In this document: positions 32,990-36,057 of the stretch, piece after piece
Layout of the letters: every line of letters begins with the position of its first letter
How positions within the stretch are numbered: the first letter of the stretch is position 1
Origin: an uncultured Peptostreptococcaceae bacterium
GTDB taxonomy: Bacteria > Bacillota > Clostridia > Peptostreptococcales > Anaerovoracaceae
Length of the DNA stretch: 36,057 bases
Direction: 5' to 3'
NCBI GenBank assembly: GCA_910588185.1
Contig: CAJUQR010000012.1
Span: 1 to 36,057 of the forward strand
The notes under the pieces: model-generated
The model's database searches: none
What the model saw: only the letters and a program-made list of their open reading frames with translations
What the model was told of the DNA's origin: nothing
Position numbers and translations under genes: made by a program

Positions 32990-34447
32990 ATGAGCAGAAC
33001 ACAACGCAGACAGCATGATAAAAAAAAGGATGAGGTCTTTTTGGGTCAAGCTGAGAAAAAAGAAAAAAAATTAATTAGATTTAAAAATTGGTTTAAAGGA
33101 TTAGATACTTGGAAAAAGGTTCTTTTTATTGTTGGGATTTCAATTCTTGTAATAGCTCTTGTGGGCGGAACTGTGGCATATTGTTATTTTAATTCGATAT
33201 TCGAAGATATTCATGAGCCTACACCTGAGGATTATGACCTTTCTTTGGTGGATGTGGATGGCTACTATAATATATTACTTCTAGGTGTAGACAGCCGTGA
33301 TATGGATGATATATCGGGTACAAGAAGTGATGCAATAATGATGGTTAGTATTAATAAGGATACTAATGATGTAAAGATACTGTCAGTATACAGAGACACG
33401 TATATTAAGATGGGCGATAATTCAACTTATGATAAGATTACACATGCATGTTCTTATGGCGGACCTGAGCTTACTATGAAGACTATGAACCAGGCTATGG
33501 ATTTGAATATAAGTAACTATGTGGTTGTGAACTTTAAGGCTGTAGCAGATTTGGTCGATGCAGTAGGCGGAATAGAGGTAGACGTACAGGATTATGAAAT
33601 AAAACAATTAAATAAATATACCATAGAGACTGCTGAGAATATAGGCAGAAAGAATTATAAATTGGTAGAAAGTCCCGGCGTTCAGACACTTGAAGGAGTT
33701 CAGGCTGTTTCTTATGGAAGAATAAGAAAAGGCGTGGGAGATGACTTTAAACGTACTGAAAGAATGCGTACAGTAATTTCTCTTGTAATGGAAGAGATGA
33801 AGGACATGTCATTTAAGGATTTAAAGAAAATTATAAAGATGATGACTCCGCAGGTTCAGACTAATTTATCGAGAAATGATATTTTGGGGTTAGCGATAAG
33901 ACTTCCTCAGTATAATATAGTAGGAACTACAGGATGGCCTTATAATGTCAGCACCGGATATATAAACAAGGTGTCTTATGTATTTCCGGCTAATCTGGCA
34001 GAAAACGTTATAAAGCTTCACAAAGAATTTTTTAATCAAGAAGATTATGTGGCTTCTGCAATGGTAAATAATATAAGTTCTACGATTATACAGAGAATAG
34101 ATGCGGCGAGAGCATCCAATCAGCTTAAAAATGAACAGAGTCAAATAGAACCTAATAAGCCGGCAACGTCTGAAAAGCCAAAGCCAAGTGAGCCGTCAAA
34201 GCCAACTGAGTCAAACAACCCAGGAGGAAGTACACAGCCAAGTAATCCGGGAGGAACGACAAATCCTACTGATCCGACAACGCCTGAAAATCCAGGAGGA
34301 ACGACGGAGCCTGAAAATCCGGGAGGAACGACTCCTACTGATCCGACAACGCCTGAAAATCCAGGAGGAACAACAAATCCGAGTAATCCCGGCGATTCCG
34401 GAACAGAAGGAAACTCAACATCTGATGTTTCCGGTCAAGCAGCATAA
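32990..34447 (+). CDS. LytR-CpsA-Psr (LCP) family cell-wall glycopolymer ligase with repetitive C-terminal tail
   Basis: 485 aa. A very basic cytoplasmic N-terminus (1-42) leads to one membrane helix (about 43-67); the LCP domain spans about 92-260 with NILLLGVDSRD, TRSDAIMMVSIN, ILSVYRDTYI and the arginine-rich SYGRIRKGVGDDFKRTERMR. LCP enzymes transfer undecaprenyl-linked polymers such as teichoic acid or capsule onto peptidoglycan outside the membrane. Residues ~385-475 form a tail of NPGGTT, PTDPTTPE and EPE modules, which may span or bind the cell wall. Ribosome site AAGGA. Closed by a terminator; likely monocistronic. Confidence 0.92.
   Translation: MSRTQRRQHDKKKDEVFLGQAEKKEKKLIRFKNWFKGLDTWKKVLFIVGISILVIALVGGTVAYCYFNSIFEDIHEPTPEDYDLSLVDVDGYYNILLLGVDSRDMDDISGTRSDAIMMVSINKDTNDVKILSVYRDTYIKMGDNSTYDKITHACSYGGPELTMKTMNQAMDLNISNYVVVNFKAVADLVDAVGGIEVDVQDYEIKQLNKYTIETAENIGRKNYKLVESPGVQTLEGVQAVSYGRIRKGVGDDFKRTERMRTVISLVMEEMKDMSFKDLKKIIKMMTPQVQTNLSRNDILGLAIRLPQYNIVGTTGWPYNVSTGYINKVSYVFPANLAENVIKLHKEFFNQEDYVASAMVNNISSTIIQRIDAARASNQLKNEQSQIEPNKPATSEKPKPSEPSKPTESNNPGGSTQPSNPGGTTNPTDPTTPENPGGTTEPENPGGTTPTDPTTPENPGGTTNPSNPGDSGTEGNSTSDVSGQAA
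34220..34396 (+). repeat. In-frame repeats encoding NPGGTT/PTDPTTPE modules
   Basis: Tandem degenerate units within the LCP gene. The longest identity is 38 nt, at 34265-34302 and again at 34334-34371 (period 69 nt = 23 codons). Units keep frame, so copy-number change would lengthen or shorten the wall-spanning tail without breaking the protein. Confidence 0.8.
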
Positions 34448-34468
34448 AGTTTTGTGATAATAATAATG

Positions 34469-34507
34469 AAAGCAACCTAAAAATAATATTTTTCAGGTTG
34501 CTTTTTT
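34469..34507 (+). terminator. Terminator after the LCP gene
   Basis: AAAGCAACCT and AGGTTGCTTT form a 10-bp stem, extended inward by an AAAAAT/ATTTTT pairing, followed by six T. Confidence 0.92.
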
Positions 34508-34708
34508 AATGTTAAATTAAGGTAAGGAGAAGAGTTTTTTGTAATAAAAAGGTGAATTTTTAATGGTAATTTGACAAATTTCGGCAAAATTAGTCTAAAA
34601 GTTATAATGATTAAAACCATAAGATTATTCAACTATTAGAATAAAAAGTTTAACTTTAAGGATAGATTAATATTTTCTTTTACGTAACCGGAGAAGGAGG
34701 AATATTAA

Positions 34709-35077
34709 ATGTCTGATGAGTTAAAAGAATTAAATCAAATTGCAGTTGGAAGAAGGATAAGAACTATGAGAGAAGCAAGAGGTATGAGCAGAGAAGCTCT
34801 TGCAGAAATAGTAGATATTTCACCACAATTTATTGCAGATATTGAATATGGTAATAAAGGAATGTCTATAAGAACTTTATTTTTTCTTAAGCAGGCTTTA
34901 GGCGTAACTTCTGATTATATATTAGCCGGCAATTTATATTCTGTGGATGAAGATACTGAAGCTGCCAGAGCATGTGAAGATATCATAGCAATTTTACATA
35001 CTTGCAATACATCGCAGTTAAAAGATTTTAGAGAGATAAGCAGGATATATGCAGATAATGTAAAGCGAAACAAATAA
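34709..35077 (+). CDS. XRE-family helix-turn-helix transcriptional regulator
   Basis: 122 aa. HTH_3 domain at about 10-67: VGRRIRTMREARGMSREALAEIVDISPQFIADIEYGNKGMSIRTLFFLKQALGVTSDYIL. The recognition helix is SPQFIADIEYG. The ~50-residue C-terminus (EDTEAARACEDIIAILHTC...LKDFREISRIY) is helical and probably a dimerisation or small sensing part. AAGGAGGA site 8 nt before the ATG. The upstream 200 nt are AT-rich; TTGACA at 34571 and TATAAT at 34603 are 26 nt apart, too far for one promoter. Targets unknown; the divergent/convergent VanX-like gene next door is not obviously linked. Confidence 0.87.
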   Translation: MSDELKELNQIAVGRRIRTMREARGMSREALAEIVDISPQFIADIEYGNKGMSIRTLFFLKQALGVTSDYILAGNLYSVDEDTEAARACEDIIAILHTCNTSQLKDFREISRIYADNVKRNK

Positions 35078-35110
35078 CATATTTATGAGTAAGCTATGAT
35101 ACGAACTTTA

Positions 35111-35848
35111 TTAAAGCTCAAATATTCCTTCATATATTGCTTTGTTATTTGTTGATGATGCCCAATAAGAGTTCCCGTAATCATAATGCCACCATTCTGA
35201 AGGAAGATTGGAAAAGCCTGCTATGGTCATTGTATTGTAAAGCAGACGTCTGTTTTTAAGTATTTCTATATAAGAATTATTGTCTGAATCAGGAATATTG
35301 TTTTCAAAGTATGATGTATTTGACATTTCACCGAAAAAATCAAAGTTGGTACCCATATTAAGCTCACATCCGTCGTCTAATAGGAAGATTGTCAAATCTA
35401 TGGAACCTCCTGTAGTATGTACGGGAGGTGTCTTATGAGCGTGAATTGGAATTGATACATATTCATTAACTATTGAATCAATTTCTTCATTTGATTTATT
35501 GAAATATCTACTTGCTATGGTTTCTCTGTATGCATAATACAGAGATTCTTGTAATTTAAATGGACGCCATGCATCAAATATTTTGAAACCGTATTGTATT
35601 GGAAGCAAATCGAGGGCATTAAATAGTAGTTTAGCTGTTCCAAGACGCATTTTACAGCAGTCTGTTGCATAAGGCAGCTGCATATTAAAATAAACTGGAT
35701 CATAAATAATACGATCTTTATAGCGTTCGTAGTTGCTGATTTCCGTTAATACGATTATCGGATCATCAGTCAATTTGTATTGTACATTATGACTTGGAAA
35801 CCTTTCATCTGGTATTGGTTTGTTATAATTATATTTAATACGATTCAT
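35111..35848 (-). CDS. D-alanyl-D-alanine dipeptidase, VanX/DdpX family (M15D)
   Basis: 245 aa from the preferred ATG at 35848, which has GGAG 7 nt upstream; a reading from 35959 adds 37 hydrophobic residues without a ribosome site and was not used. Catalytic features match VanX: DAWRP with Arg95, the zinc site VHTTGGSIDL with His144 and Asp151, and SEWWHYD with Glu218 (general base) and His221 (third zinc ligand). It hydrolyses free D-Ala-D-Ala. In vancomycin-resistant bacteria VanX works with VanH and VanA; none of these is in the window, so a role in dipeptide recycling, spore or wall metabolism is as likely as resistance. Runs toward the XRE gene (convergent, 33 nt apart). Confidence 0.9.
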   Translation of the reverse strand: MNRIKYNYNKPIPDERFPSHNVQYKLTDDPIIVLTEISNYERYKDRIIYDPVYFNMQLPYATDCCKMRLGTAKLLFNALDLLPIQYGFKIFDAWRPFKLQESLYYAYRETIASRYFNKSNEEIDSIVNEYVSIPIHAHKTPPVHTTGGSIDLTIFLLDDGCELNMGTNFDFFGEMSNTSYFENNIPDSDNNSYIEILKNRRLLYNTMTIAGFSNLPSEWWHYDYGNSYWASSTNNKAIYEGIFEL

Positions 35849-36023
35849 TCTTTTCTCCGTAATAATTATACATAATAATAGTATTTTATGGTAAAAAAAC
35901 TGATAAGTCAAATTTGTAATAAAACTCCAATACACAGTATATAGTATGAATTGCCCCATATTTGAATAGTAAGAATAGCATATATTGTTGATTTTTAAAG
36001 CGTTATAAGAGTTTTGTCGTATC

Positions 36024-36052
36024 TTGACAAGAATATACGGGGGGGGTATAAT
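36024..36052 (+). promoter_or_regulatory. Consensus sigma-A promoter with G8 tract in the spacer
   Basis: TTGACA (36024-36029), 17-nt spacer, TATAAT (36047-36052): both hexamers are perfect. The last eight spacer bases (36039-36046) are all G, which is striking in this AT-rich DNA. The -35 lies in an 11-bp palindrome TCTTGACAAGA (36022-36032), a possible operator. The gene it drives is beyond the right edge. Confidence 0.7.
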
Positions 36053-36057
36053 TATTA

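Noticed and set aside
34220..34396. CRISPR-like regular repeats
   Set aside because: Repeats are coding, in frame, of unequal spacing and lie in the LCP tail; no cas genes.
34188..34457. 89-codon second frame through the LCP repeats
   Set aside because: Arg/Gln/Glu-rich reading produced by the repeated codons in another frame; the LCP frame is continuous and meaningful.
34571..34608. TTGACA and TATAAT as promoter of the XRE gene
   Set aside because: Spacing is 26 nt, too long for a sigma-A promoter; either hexamer could be used with a poor partner.

Overview
The window reads as a chromosomal segment of a low-GC, anaerobic, spore-forming member of the Clostridia. The evidence is a complete spoIIAA-spoIIAB-sigF operon, a spoVAC-spoVAD-spoVAE cluster, a pyruvate carboxylase, and a butyryl-CoA dehydrogenase/EtfB/EtfA set whose EtfA carries an N-terminal two-cluster ferredoxin domain. 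That set is typical of flavin-based electron bifurcation in butyrate-forming anaerobes. An Anaerovoracaceae/Peptostreptococcales-type organism is plausible, but the family is inference only.

Region by region: (a) 1-5156, minus strand, is a type I restriction-modification operon in the order T5orf172/GIY-YIG-like protein, hsdR, hsdM, hsdS (hsdS runs off the left edge). (b) 5157-6022 holds no intact gene but has two decayed mobile-element fragments, an excisionase-type HTH gene and a transposase HTH gene. It abuts a tRNA-Ser(CGA) gene, which looks like the chromosomal edge of an acquired island. (c) 6574-9290, minus strand: a SAM methyltransferase, an Amidase_3-like amidase and a radical SAM protein. 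(d) 9802-15952, plus strand: typA, an MscS channel and pyruvate carboxylase, ending in a strong terminator. (e) 16420-17874: the forespore sigma-F operon, preceded by matches to Spo0A boxes and by unusual inverted repeats. (f) 18057-21328: bcd-etfB-etfA. (g) 21393-24406: a second radical SAM protein, a convergent GNAT gene and a CPA2-type cation/proton antiporter. (h) 24606-29080: HAD phosphatase, MFS transporter, glycerophosphodiesterase and gamma-glutamyltransferase-like protein in one tight operon with an apparently leaderless start. (i) 29150-30790, minus strand: maf, mscL and a YcxB-like membrane protein. (j) 30887-32782: spoVAC-AD-AE behind a forespore-type promoter candidate. (k) 32990-36057: an LCP cell-wall ligase with a Pro/Gly/Thr repeat tail, an XRE regulator, a VanX-like D-Ala-D-Ala dipeptidase, and at the right edge a consensus promoter with a run of eight G in its spacer.

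Metabolism and development are interleaved. Pyruvate carboxylase feeds oxaloacetate synthesis and Bcd-EtfAB couples crotonyl-CoA reduction to ferredoxin reduction. The sporulation operon sits between them, and a perfect Spo0A-box match lies between sigF and bcd. The most unusual signals are non-coding: paired ATG(C/T)TGTAAA inverted repeats upstream of typA and of spoIIA, tandem Spo0A boxes one helical turn apart, the leaderless operon start, and the possibly phase-variable promoter at the right edge. I did not find a clearly undescribed multi-gene system; the nearest candidate is the T5orf172 protein that leads the type I restriction operon.
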